Part shown: positions 1 through 10,477 of the stretch, in pieces | How the letters are laid out: every line of letters starts with the position of its first letter | Position numbering within the stretch: the stretch's first letter is position 1 | From: Codonopsis lanceolata | Taxonomy: Eukaryota; Streptophyta; Magnoliopsida; Asterales; Campanulaceae | Reading direction: 5' to 3' | NCBI GenBank assembly: GCA_013146195.2 | Contig: CM028378.1 | Location: forward strand, 14,367,828 to 14,431,827 | Length of the DNA stretch: 64,000 nt | The notes under the pieces: model-generated | Database searches by the model: none | The model's input: only the letters and a program-made list of their open reading frames with translations | Told to the model about the DNA's origin: nothing | Program-made: the position numbers and the translations under genes

Positions 1-328
1 TGTAGTGATTCATACGTTTAATTTCATGAAAATAAAATGGAAAAAAATGGATAAAACGATTTTACGAATATTTTTTGTAAGACAGATATTCTTTACCCGA
101 CCCACCGTGTGTTGGTGGGTTATGTTGTGAGAGAGTAGGATTTTGTTTTATGAATTAAGATCCGTAAGATGATCTTACAGGAAACCTACTCAAATAAAAA
201 AAAAACAAAAACTTGTGTAAGACGGTCTTATAAATATTTTTTGTAAGACGGATCCTATTTACCTGACTCATCATGTATTGGTGGTTTGAGATTTGAAATA
301 ATGGGGTTCCATCTTACGAATTACGATC
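1..328. repeat. Duplicated taagacgga-type repeat flanking the LTR element
   Basis: No gene is visible. A block with the words gtaagacagat, acccgaccca and aagatgatcttacagg (about 78-205) is partly repeated at about 218-328, with gtaagacggatcc and acctgactcatcatg. The second copy is interrupted at 328 by the LTR element and resumes after 5113 with cataagatgattttacagg. The first copy therefore serves as an uninterrupted paralogue of the insertion site. It is probably an old DNA transposon or tandem repeat; the family is not identified. Confidence 0.6.
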
Positions 329-719
329 TGAAGTGCACCGAAATATCAGGCCCAAACAGATAAAAGCGTACTCCGAAATTTACTTGGAAGATTGGGCCGG
401 AAGAAGGGCCCAAGCCCAATCCCATGCTAAAAGCCCATGAGGCCCAGAACATTATTTCTATAAATAGCAGGCAACCTCACTATGAAAAGGGAGAGGTAAC
501 TTTCATTACAGATTTCATTACAATTTCTATTTCTCTGATTATATACAAAGATATCGATTCTACACTGAGGGTTATGGGGCCAACCCCACCCACTCACTGC
601 TTTATTTTACAGTAAAAACATGCCGTATATCCTATCGCGACAACCACCGTCGCCGAACACGCCATTCTAAGCCACCTTCTGACACACAAGACAAGATCAC
701 CACAAATATTGCGTGATCG
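329..719 (+). repeat. 5' LTR of the non-autonomous element
   Basis: It matches 4715-5108 almost base for base, including the shared words gccggaagaagggcccaagc and cacaaatattgcgtgatc. It starts TGAAG and ends in GATCG where the 3' copy has GATCA. A TATA-like tataaata lies at about 459-466, suiting a pol II start inside the LTR. Small indels between the copies (for example ccccacccactcac-tgc against cacggtgc) give an age estimate if aligned. Confidence 0.85.
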
Positions 720-741
720 CTTTGGTTCCGTTCTGGGAAAC
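719..741 (+). other. Primer binding site (tRNA-primed, degenerate Tat type)
   Basis: The bases just inside the 5' LTR read tttggttccgttctgggaaa. This resembles the primer site TGGCGCCGTTGCCGGGGA common in plant Tat-lineage gypsy elements, with several substitutions. The exact tRNA is not assigned here. Confidence 0.6.
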
Positions 742-1721
742 GAAAAACACTCGCTCAAGGGTCCGAATACCACCGAAAACACGCTCGAAGAAGCTTGAGC
801 CGGTGAACTAGCCGCTTCTCTTCATTGTCCAACCCGTCTCAGCCGCAATCTCAATCACCACGGCCTTCATCTCCGGTGAAACTACATCTTCTTCAACCGG
901 CGAATCCTTCCGCCCCAAAACCCAGCAGCCCCGTCTTCGCCAAAATCCACCACGCACTTCCAAGCGTTTCCTCTCCCTTCGTCGTCTCCCTCTGCCAACC
1001 AACCCACATCCAACCAGTCAAGACTACTCCAGCCGGCCACGCCACCTTCTTAAATTGCTCCGGCCAAATCGTCTTTCCCCCACCTACTGCTCAAACCCAG
1101 CCGCCTCCCATCTCCAACACAAGACCGCTCAATCCACCAAACCTGCCATTTCGCCAGCCAGAAAATCCATCTCCAGCCCTCGTCTCAAGCTTACCCCAAT
1201 TGAGATCCAACTCCGGCCACTTTCAGACTCGTCTTCGCCCACCATAGCCTCCGGCGAATCAACATCTCCCAGCCGGACCCTCCTTCCTCTCTAATTGATC
1301 CATCCACAGCCCAAGAGAGTTTAAACGCCGCCAAAATCGGCCAGAACGAAAGCAACCACGCTCCTCCGCCTTTGCCAAAAGCAAGCTTCGCCGTCCGATC
1401 CACTCGCCGCCTCCTTCCGATCAATCGGACTTGGCGTGTTTACGGGCTTGAACGAGCTGCTCACTGTCAATCAGGTGTCTTTTCTTCCAGCTCTCTATTT
1501 TTCTATCTAATATTGTTGACTTTCGTTACAAAGCAGAAACTGTTCCATGACAAATTGACAATCCTTCTGTCACAAGCTAAACACAATTATTAATGATGCA
1601 GTCAGGTACTCCCATTATGTTGTCTTTACATTTAAAGCATTCATATTCCATTATAAAATTACAATGGTAATTTCTTGGAAAGTAAAATGACGTACATGAA
1701 GCCCCCGCTTTGAAATTTATT
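742..1721 (+). other. CT/proline-rich leader of the LTR element, no supported gene
   Basis: Frames open here (for example 825-1247) read as Ser/Pro-rich low-complexity protein because the DNA is C-rich on this strand. The longest lacks an ATG and resembles no family I know. It may be a degenerate gag leader or sequence captured from a gene 5' region; I see no domain. Confidence 0.4.
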
Positions 1722-1992
1722 TACCAAATTGAAACTAATTATCGAATTAAAATTAATTACCGAATTGAAATTAATTGTCCGATTGAAATTAATTGCCGAG
1801 CTAAAATCTATTTACCGAATTGAATTAATTGCCAAGCCGAAATCTATTTACCGAATTGAATTAATTGCCGAAATTGAAATTTATTTGCCGAATTGAAATA
1901 ATTGCCGAGCTGAACCTTATTTGCCAAATTGAAATAATTGCCGAGCTGAAATTTATTTGCCAAATTGAAATTAATTGCCGAGCTAACTACTT
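1722..1992 (+). repeat. Tandem array 1, AT-rich monomers of roughly 30-40 bp
   Basis: Head-to-tail variants of gaattgaaattaattgccg and gagctgaaatttatttgcc are repeated about eight times with small length changes. This is the first of six arrays inside the non-autonomous LTR element and shares no sequence with the other five. Confidence 0.8.
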
Positions 1993-2475
1993 GCCCGCCA
2001 TACCAAACCATTATATAAAATGACTCGCTTAGAGCTCGCAAATTACTGTTTCAATGTTACTAGCTCGAATAGCATGTTTAATCTACCTATCATATGTTAG
2101 TATGACGCATGCATTCTCTAAAGTTTCACACTCAAATACTTGCATCTTATAAATTCATCGTATCTTCTAATAGCGCGACGTGTCGCCGCAATGATTAATT
2201 TACTAAATTCTCGCACAATAGGCACATATTCAAATAATTTTATCTTATATGATCAATATATACGGATTATGACAAACATTGTATCTTTGAAAATATGAAT
2301 GACAAAACGTGATTTACGCTATACAAAGATGCTCCTAAAAGTTTCGGTACCAAATACAAACGCGTCACGTAACCTCGGCAACCACGACCAATGAGCAGAG
2401 TCGTTCCTCTACAAACTATTATGTGATTAGTTACAAGGTTACGTGCCTATTAGCGGGGGCGATACTAAGGGACCT

Positions 2476-3000
2476 GAGCTCGCGCCTCAGATTAAGCTTC
2501 ACGCCGAAGCTCCCTATTATTATTTACGTGCGTGCAGACGCTTCGCGCTGAGCTTCGCACCTCGATTATGCGCCGAGCTCCCTACTATTATTATTCACGT
2601 GCGAAGACGCCCACGCTCGCTCGAGCTCGCACCTCGGTGCGCGCCGCTGAGCTCCCGTATATTATTATTCACGTGCTCGCGCGCCACGCTTCGCTCGAGC
2701 TCGCGCCTCAGATGCGCTTCGCAGCTCCATATTATTATTATTCACGTGCGCAGCACGCCACACTCGCGCCCGAGCTCGCGCCTCAGTGCGCTCGCTGCCG
2801 AGCTCCATATTATTATTATTCACGTGCGTGCACGCCACACTGCGCGAGAACTTCGTGCCTCGAGATTATGCTCGCATTGCCGAAGCTTCTTATCATTATT
2901 ATTCACGTGCCTTGCACGCCACGCCGCGCTCGCGCCAGAGCTCGAGCCTCAGATTATTATTTCTTGCGTCCGAGCACACTTCACTCGCGCCTATGCCTGA
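2476..3000 (+). repeat. Tandem array 2, seven ~75-bp monomers each with a CACGTG box
   Basis: Monomers start with gagctcgcgcctcag or variants at about 2476, 2550, 2623, 2697, 2772, 2848 and 2938, a period near 75 bp. Most contain attattattcacgtgcg, so the palindrome CACGTG recurs once per unit. Because 75 is a multiple of three, long frames stay open here and read as repeated Tyr-rich peptide; these are repeat artefacts. Confidence 0.85.
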
Positions 3001-3029
3001 GCTGCGGATCATATTTCATACATGTGCAC

Positions 3030-3333
3030 GTCGAGCTTTACATTATGCTCCCCCCTCGAGTTTACTCAGTGCTGAGCTCTACCTTGTCCTCCCGCTCGAG
3101 TCTACTCGCGGTTGAGTTGTACACGCGCTGCTGCGTTTATGCTCCCCACTTTCGAGTTTACTCGGCCGAGCTCTACCTTGTCCTCATTCGAGTCTACTCG
3201 CGGTTGAGTTATACAGCGCGCTACTGCGTTTATGCTCCCGTGATCGGTTTACTCGGTGGCTCTACCTTGTCCTCCCGCTCGAGTTTACTCGCGGTCGAGT
3301 TGTACACCGCGCCTACCTGCGCTTAGGCTCCCT
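3030..3333 (+). repeat. Tandem array 3, ~90-bp monomers
   Basis: Three copies share ctctaccttgtcctc at about 3077, 3171 and 3260, together with gtttactcgg and tactgcgtttatgctccc. The spacing is about 90-94 bp and the last copy is diverged. Confidence 0.75.
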
Positions 3334-3640
3334 GCATCAGAGTTACTCTCGGCACGATCGAGCTTCTACGAGTGTTTAGTACGTTCATCATGCTTTCATC
3401 AGCATTTGCGGCTACACTCGGCATGAGCTTCATATTGTGCTCCAGCTTAGCATCAGAGTTATTCTCGGCACGATCGAGCTTCTACGAGTGTTTAGTACGT
3501 TCAGCATGCTTTCATCAGCATTTGCGGCTACGCTCAGCATGAGCTTCATATTGTGCTCCAGCTTGGCATCACAGTTACTCTCGGCACGAGCTTCTACGAG
3601 TGTTTGGCACGTTACGCTCCACTGGCGCCCTTTTCAAGAC
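3334..3640 (+). repeat. Tandem array 4, 116-bp monomers
   Basis: The word gcatcagagttactctcgg (first copy) recurs at 3334, 3450 and 3566, exactly 116 bp apart. Copies one and two are nearly identical across the whole unit; the third is cut short after tacgagtgtttggcacg. Confidence 0.85.
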
Positions 3641-3658
3641 CGCTTTGTCTTGCCATTT

Positions 3659-3799
3659 CGAGGTCGCATTGCCTCGCCAAAATGAGATCGCATTGTCTCA
3701 CTAAACGAGATCGAATTATCTCGCTACAAACGAGGTCGCATTGCCTCATCAAAACGAGATCGTATTGTCTCGCCTAACGAGATCGCATTGTCTCGCATT
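3659..3799 (+). repeat. Tandem array 5, ~24-bp monomers
   Basis: Six variants of cgagatcgcattgtctcgc follow each other with short A-rich spacers. Each unit has the inverted words CGAGAT and GTCTCG, giving a small stem per monomer. Confidence 0.8.
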
Positions 3800-3981
3800 C
3801 AAAAAACCTCCTCGGGGCGCCGGAGAAGCCTAGCGCCTCATGCATATACTCCTTGAGAGGCCAGCATACCTAAATACCCATTGCATCCACATGAGCATGT
3901 CATACACATGCATCATCCATTCATCATTGCACAAACATAAAAATAAAATAAAAAACATGCTCCTATTTCCTCTCTCTCAAA

Positions 3982-4470
3982 GGTCCTCGCCACGTCGAGG
4001 ATGAATCTTATTATGGCCTTACGGCTCAATTCTCTGGAAGGTCCTCGCCACGCCGAGGATAAATCTTATTATGGCCTTAGGGCTCAATTCTCTGGAAGGT
4101 CCTCGCCACGCCGAGGATAAATCTTATTATGGCCTTATGGCTCAATTCTCTGGAAGATCCTCGCCACGCCGAGGATAAATCTTATTATGGCCTTACGGCT
4201 CAATTCTCTGGAAGGTCCTCGCCACGCCGAGGATAAATCTTATTATGGCCTTAGGGCTCAAATTTCTGGAAGGTCCTCGCCACGCCGAGGATAAATCTTA
4301 TTATGGCCTTATGGCTCAATTCTCTGGAAGATCCTCGCCACGCCGAGGATAAATCTTATTATAGGCCATGCGGCTCGATTCTCTGGAAGGTCCTCGCCAC
4401 GCCGAGGATAAATCTTATTATGGCCTTACAGCTCGATTCTATGGAAGGTCCTCGCCACGCTGATGATAAA
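3982..4470 (+). repeat. Tandem array 6, nine 58-bp monomers
   Basis: The word ggtcctcgccacgccgagg recurs at 3982, 4040, 4098, 4156, 4214 and onward, a 58-bp period, ending in a diverged copy near 4446. Each unit contains the potential stem CCTCG-six bases-CGAGG followed by ataaatcttattatggcc. It is the most homogeneous array of the element and lies nearest the 3' LTR. Confidence 0.9.
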
Positions 4471-4714
4471 TTTTTATTATGACTTTATGCTGAAGACTAT
4501 ATCTTATTTTCATGCCTATACTTGCCGGTCGAGGTCTAATTCGCCAATCAAAGGATCAATTATACACGAAGTTCACCCGCCAAGCTCAAAAGTCAGCTAC
4601 ATAAACTCTTCGGAAATTCAAAGCAAAATCTCAAAACCCTCCAAGATCACAAGAAGCAACTACGAGCAGATTATACTCCTTACCCTCGATGTTAGCCTCG
4701 AGGGCTAAGAGGGC
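4471..4714 (+). other. 3' untranslated end and purine-rich tract of the LTR element
   Basis: This single-copy stretch ends in agggctaagagggc at 4701-4714, a purine-rich tract directly before the 3' LTR and the expected start of plus-strand synthesis. The tract is interrupted by CT and is therefore a degenerate polypurine tract. Confidence 0.55.
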
Positions 4715-5108
4715 TAAGTGCAAAATATCGAGGCCCAAACAGATAAAAGCGCATCTCAGAAATTTACTTGGAAGATTGGGCCGGAAGAAGGGCCCAAGCC
4801 CAATCCCATGCTAAAAGCCCATGAGGCCCAGAACATTATTTCTATAAATAGCAGGCAACCTCACTATGAAAAGGGAGAGGTAACTTTCATTACAGATTTC
4901 ATTACAATTTCTATTTCTCTGATTATATACAAAGATACTGATTCTTACACCTGAGGGTTATGGGGGCCAACCCCACCCACTCACGGTGCTTTATTTTACA
5001 GGTAAAAACATGCCAGATATCCTACCGCGACAACCACCGTCGAACACGACGCCACCTTCGGCACCCCGGACACAACAAGACAAGATCACCACAAATATTG
5101 CGTGATCA
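4715..5108 (+). repeat. 3' LTR of the non-autonomous element
   Basis: It is near-identical to 329-719. It starts taagtgcaaaatatcg, so the expected TG has decayed, and ends GATCA. The target duplication CGATC follows at 5109-5113. Confidence 0.85.
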
Positions 5109-5113
5109 CGATC

Positions 5114-5763
5114 CATAAGATGATTTTACAGGAAACTTACTCAATAAAAAATTGTTGAAATATGTTTTAGAAAGTGTCTACAGAAAACAGTACAACACTA
5201 ACTAAAAGAAAAAAAGATTTAAATTGTAATTCAAGTTTTAATAGTTTACTTTTTAAAGACTATTATGATAACATAATTGTAAAATAACAAAAAAAAACTC
5301 TATAGCACAGTTATCATTGAACTCAAGTAATCAAATAGTATTTAAATTACCCCCAAAAAATAATTGGGAGTAAAATTAAAGTAAAAAAATTATCTGTATT
5401 AATTCCAAAAATAAATATTTTAAAAACTATTATGATAGCATAATTTTCAAGTAAAAAATTACTCTTTACAATATAGATATATTGAGTTCTAATTGTAGGT
5501 CATCCACTTTTATTACTATATACATAAATTCTTTTTTTTTTTTGGTATTTATTGGAGTACTTTAAAAATTATTATTTTTCGTTAAAAGAATTTTAACTTG
5601 TCATGTTTGTGTATCTTTTATGCTAAAGATTAAAAAAAAAGTATAAATTATTAGTCCATTGTGGAAGGTGGAAGTGATTAAAGAGGTTTTATTTTTAAAA
5701 TAAAATAATATGAGTATATCAATAGGTTTAATTTTAAATATGAAGGGGATATATATATAATAA
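5114..5763. other. AT-rich intergenic DNA
   Basis: The first 40 bases continue the flanking repeat interrupted by the LTR element. The rest is AT-rich with no open frame, RNA gene or clear repeat. Confidence 0.6.
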
Positions 5764-8700
5764 CTAATACTTTTGTCCGTGCCGATGGCACGGCACCAGT
5801 TTGAAAATTTATCAATAAATAAATCAGATATTGTGGAAATGAATTAATATTTACTTATAATTTGTATGAGTTGGATATATGTACACTACACAACGAAATG
5901 GGAGAAAACCCAAATACTATGTAATAAAACATTTTACTTCGATATTTATTTCATAAGAAAACCAAGAAATAAATATTTTAATTATAACTACTCTTAAAAT
6001 ATAAAAGAAAATTTTATTGCTTTCTCAATAACGAAAACTCAATCTTCTTCTTCTGGGGGTTCTTACTTAACAACAATAGTTGGTTTGGAAACATAAGATG
6101 CAATAACTTTGTCCATTATTTCTATATACACATGACACAAAGAAAATTCACACACATTCAGTTAACCAAATTTTCAGCTTCATCTGCAAAACTCGAATCC
6201 TCCCACATACTATCATATAAAATCTAACAGGCGAACGGAGATGCATTTTGATCAAAAGTAATCAATCATAAAAGCTAAAAAAAAATGGCAAAATCATTAG
6301 AAACCAATTATACATATGCCCCAGCAAACGAAACCACAACAATGAGAAGATGTGCATTATTCTATAAAAATAAACTTGTACCCGTGCTAGTATGAGCATG
6401 ATCAATGTATGAACCGAGCATGATCAAAATAAATCAATATATGTTTAATGTAAATTACACACCAACATCCCAAAAATTAAAGAAATAACATATTTTATTG
6501 GCCGTAAAAGTTTATAATTCATCTTAAAAGAAAATTTATAACTTATCTTAAAAAAGTATAATTAAGCATCAAAAGGCATTCTCTCTCTCTCTCTCACACC
6601 AACCCAACACCTGTTAATTGAAGTAAACTTAAAAAATAAAATTTCCGCAAAAAAAACCACAAAATAAATTGAATAAGACAAAATGAACTAACAAAATACT
6701 ATTTTGAAATCAAAATCACAAAGATTTCAGACCAATAAGGGAAACTAAACACAACTTTTAAGAAAATAAAGAAATTAAAATACAAATATTCAAAATTACA
6801 AAAGTTGATTACAAAACTTAGAAACAAATTTTTTTCAGACAAAAATTAAACTAATTCAGTTAATTACGATAACAATAAAAAAAAATTAAAATACAAATAT
6901 TTAAAATTACAAAAATTAATTAAAAACTTACGAACAATTTTTTTATAAAAAAAATAAATCTAAGCCAGACATAAATTAAATTGGGATTTAGTTGATTACG
7001 ATAACAATCAATTAAGAAACTATAACTAAATATTTGTAAAACCGTAAAGGTAATTTTATTATTAATGAACTACTAAAAATATTATTTTTCTTTAAAAAAT
7101 TGACTTTCAAACGGAGCCTCTTTACCCGGAACGGGGGGATTAATTAATAATTTGTATACAAAATTGCGGGCCAGAAAAATGGGTCAGGTAAAAATTAAAT
7201 TGATTAAGTTAATTACGATAACAATTAAAAAGAAAATAATGAATATTTCAAATTACAAAACTTATGATTTTTTTAAAAAAATTATTTGTATACGAAATTA
7301 CGGGTCGAAAAAAAATTAAATTGATTAAATTAATTACGATAACAATTAAAAAGAAAAAAAAATACAAAAACAAATTTTCGCAACTGATGCGTCCAAAATA
7401 ATCTTGGGCACATTGGGTTTCGTCAATCGGATACCTAGCTTTCAATATATCCTTAATCTTCAAGGCCCAACTCTGCAAACAAGTAAGAAAAGCAGTAAAC
7501 TAGGCAGGGGCACTCCCTGCAAAAGCCCTCCGGCGTGAGAATTAGCAGAACGCTTAGCTCAATAAACAACTTGGCAGAGTTTTAGCTAGTAAATCAGAAT
7601 CACATACCTCTTTCTATCATTTTTAGGGGTTCTTATAGCTGGTGCCGGAGTGTAACTGTTCATTAAGTGTGGTGGCGTATCTGGCGGGCATATTAACTGC
7701 CATAATAACTACCATATCCAACATAACGGTCTCATCATGGTGATGGTGGCAAGTTTCTCGGAAGTAACCGCCCACATTCAAGATAATCGTTTCCTTGATA
7801 AACGTGCATGGTAAATCTTGCTCGTTGCGTACTGTTGCTCGCTGGGTAAGCCCCCAGCTCGCTGTAACCTTGCCCGCCGGAGGCTGAACCCCCAGCTCGC
7901 GGTAAATTAGTGGTCACTGCCTTTTTCTCCGTACCTTGAACCTTGGAGTGCACATGCTCTACTCGTGACTGGTGAAGATGTGCCAGGCACGTGACTTGTG
8001 TCTTGGGCCTAGTGGGCGGGGCAGCTCAGCAATGATAAAACTGTAAAACCGTAAAATATTAACTATAAAACCGTAATATCTAAAAAACCAATCCTGATAA
8101 TTAGCTTTTTGTAACTGACTAACCTCTTTTATATTATAAATCGTTTGTTCCAAAATAATTATTTTGTTTAAAATAAGGAAACCCAGAAGAAGAGGTTACC
8201 CAAATAAATGACAGCCGTAGGATGATAGTAGGAAAAAGGGGATCCAAACCTAATTCTAATAGTATAAGGAAACCCAGAAGAGGAGGTTACCTAAATAAAT
8301 GACAGCCGTAGGATGATAATAAAAAAAATTAAAAGAAATTTGGGAATTTATCAATAAATGAAGCAGATATTGTGGAAATGAATTAATATTTACTTATAAT
8401 TTGTATGGGTTGGATATATGTACACTACACAATGAAAAGGAGAGAAAACTCAAATACCTAACGAAAACTCAGACTTCTTCTTCTGGGGTTCTTACTTAAC
8501 AACAATGGTTAGATTGGAAACATGAGATGCAATAATTTTGTCCATTATTTCTACATACACATGATATAAAGAGAATTCAAACACATTCATTTAACCAAAT
8601 TTTCTGCATCAACTGCAAAATTCGAATCCTCCCACATATTATCATATAAAATCTAACAGGCGAACGGAGATGCATTTTGATCAAAATTAATCAATCCTAA

Positions 8701-10477
8701 AAGCTTAAAAAATGGCAATTATATCATTAGAAACCAATACATATGCCCCAACAAACGAAACCACAACAATGAGAATATATGTAGTATTCTATAAAAATAA
8801 ACTTTTGCCCGTGCTGATGGCACAGTGCCAGTATGAGCATGATCAATGTATGAACCGAGCATGATAAAAATAAATTAATATATCCTTAATGTAAATTACA
8901 CACCAACATCCCGAAAATTAAAGAAATAACATATTTTATTGGTCGTAAAAGTTTATAACTCATCTTTAAAAAAAATTATAACTTATCTTAAAAGAGTATA
9001 ATTAAGCATCAAAAAGCATTCTCTCTCTCTCACACACACACCAACCCAACACCTGTTAATTGAAATAAACTTAAAAATGAAAATCTCCGCAAACAAAAAC
9101 CACAAAATAAATTGAATAAGACAGAGTGAACTAACAAATACTATTTTGAAATCGAAATCACAAAGATTTCAGACCAATAAGGGAAACTAAACACAACTTT
9201 TAAGAAAATAAAGAAATTAAAATACAAATATTCAAAATTTAAAAAGTTGATTACCAAACTTAGAAACAAATTTTTTTCAGATAAAAATTAAACTGATTCA
9301 GTTAATTACGATAACAATAAAAAAATTAAAATACAAATATTTAAAATTACAAAAATTAATTACAAATTTTACGAACAATTTTTTTTATAAAAAAAATAAA
9401 TCTAAGCCAGACATAAATTAAATTGAGATTTAGTTGATTACGATAGCAATCAATTAAGAAACTACAACTAAATATTTTAAAACCCAATCTAATAGTATAA
9501 GGAAACCCAAAAGAGGAAATTACCCAAATAAATGACAGCCGTAGGATGATATGAAAAAATGTTTGATAATAAAAGGGGATCCAAACCTAATTCTAATAGT
9601 ATAAGGAAACCTAAAAGGGAAGGTTATTTAAATAAATGACAGTTAAAAAAATATTAATGAACTACGATAACAATTAAAAAGAAAAAAAATAATTAATGAA
9701 CTACTAAAAATATTATTTTTTTAAAAAAAAATTGACTTTCAAACGGAGCCTCTTTTCCCGGAATGGAGGGATTAATTAATAATATGTAAACGAAATTGCG
9801 AGCCAGAAAAACGGGTCGGACAAAAATTAAATTGATTAAGTTAACTACGATAACAATTAAAAAGAAAAAAAATTCAAATTACAAAACTTACGATTTTTTA
9901 AAAAAAAATTTATTTGTATACGAAATTACGGGTCAAAAAAAATTAAATTGATTAAGTTAATTATAATAATAATTAAAAAGAAAAAATACAAATACAAATG
10001 TTCGCAACCATAAAACTGTAAAACCTTAAAATATTAACTGTAAAACTGTAATATCTAATTTTCGCAGTAAAATAGTAAGTCTCATAGAAACTGGTGAATA
10101 GGCGGGGAGGAGGAGAGAGAAAGAGATAGAGAAGGAGTGAGAGATAAAAGGATTGTGGAGATAAAATAGGGATGAAAAATAACGTAATAAAAATGGTTAA
10201 GATTGTGAGATTAAATCCTGGTCAATAATTGCGTTTGGTAATTCTAATAGTATAAGGAAATCAAAAAGAGGAGATTACCCAAATAAATGACAGCCATCGG
10301 ATGATAGAAAAAAATGTTTGATAATAAAATGGGATCCAAACCTAATTCTAACAGTATAAGGAAACCGAAAAGAGAAGGTTATTTAAATAAATGATAGCCG
10401 TAGGATGATAGTTAAAAAAATTAAATCCCGACCTCTGAATAGCCCTAGTCAATTACCTAGCTTCTTTGTAATATAGA
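5764..10477 (-). mobile_element. Non-autonomous Helitron A, internally duplicated
   Basis: On the minus strand the 5' end is TCTATATTACAAAG at 10477 and the 3' end is a GC hairpin (ccgtgccatcggcacgg, about 5776-5792) followed by acaaaagtattag at 5764, a CTAG-like end followed by T. These are Helitron terminal features. No Rep/helicase is encoded. The interior is AT-rich and present twice: about 5800-7380 and 8340-10010 share long stretches such as aatctaacaggcgaacggag. A solo LTR (7385-8028) sits in the lower-coordinate copy. It may instead be two nested or fused Helitrons, since a degenerate hairpin also lies near 8811. Confidence 0.65.
7385..8028 (-). mobile_element. Solo LTR, gypsy type, inside Helitron A
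   Basis: The 644-bp segment runs TG to CA and is flanked by GCAAC (7380-7384) and GCAAT (8029-8033), a 5-bp target duplication with one change. The homologous copy of the host at about 10010 reads gttcgcaaccataaaac and lacks the insert, confirming both borders. Read on the minus strand it has promoter-like DNA, ctataagaacccc, and a 3' part with cacgccggagggcttttgc, as in Tat/Ogre-type gypsy LTRs. No interior domain is present, so the element was probably lost by LTR recombination. Confidence 0.75.

Larger units (their letters stand above)
329..5108 (+). mobile_element. Non-autonomous LTR retrotransposon (LARD-like, Tat/Ogre-type primer site)
   Basis: Two direct repeats of about 391 and 394 bp (329-719 and 4715-5108) bound a 4.0-kb interior with no gag, protease, integrase or reverse transcriptase homology in any frame. 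The element is flanked by the 5-bp direct repeat CGATC (324-328 and 5109-5113), as expected of integrase. A primer site follows the 5' LTR and a purine-rich tract precedes the 3' LTR, so strand and structure are consistent. The interior holds a CT-rich leader and six different tandem arrays. Known Tat/Ogre retrotransposons can carry variable tandem repeats in untranslated regions, and LARD elements such as Dasheng lack coding capacity; this copy must have used proteins from another element. Family assignment is inference from the primer site. Confidence 0.85.

Noticed and set aside
825..1247. 140-codon Ser/Pro-rich frame
   Set aside because: It starts at TTG, has no known domain, and overlaps other open frames in C-rich DNA; composition explains it.
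2532..3326. 264-codon open frame across the LTR element
   Set aside because: It lacks an ATG at its start, spans two unrelated tandem arrays, and reads as repeated Tyr/Arg/Ala peptide only because the 75-bp period is a multiple of three.
3982..4470. CRISPR-like array
   Set aside because: Units are contiguous near-identical 58-bp monomers with no unique spacers, in a plant nuclear transposon.
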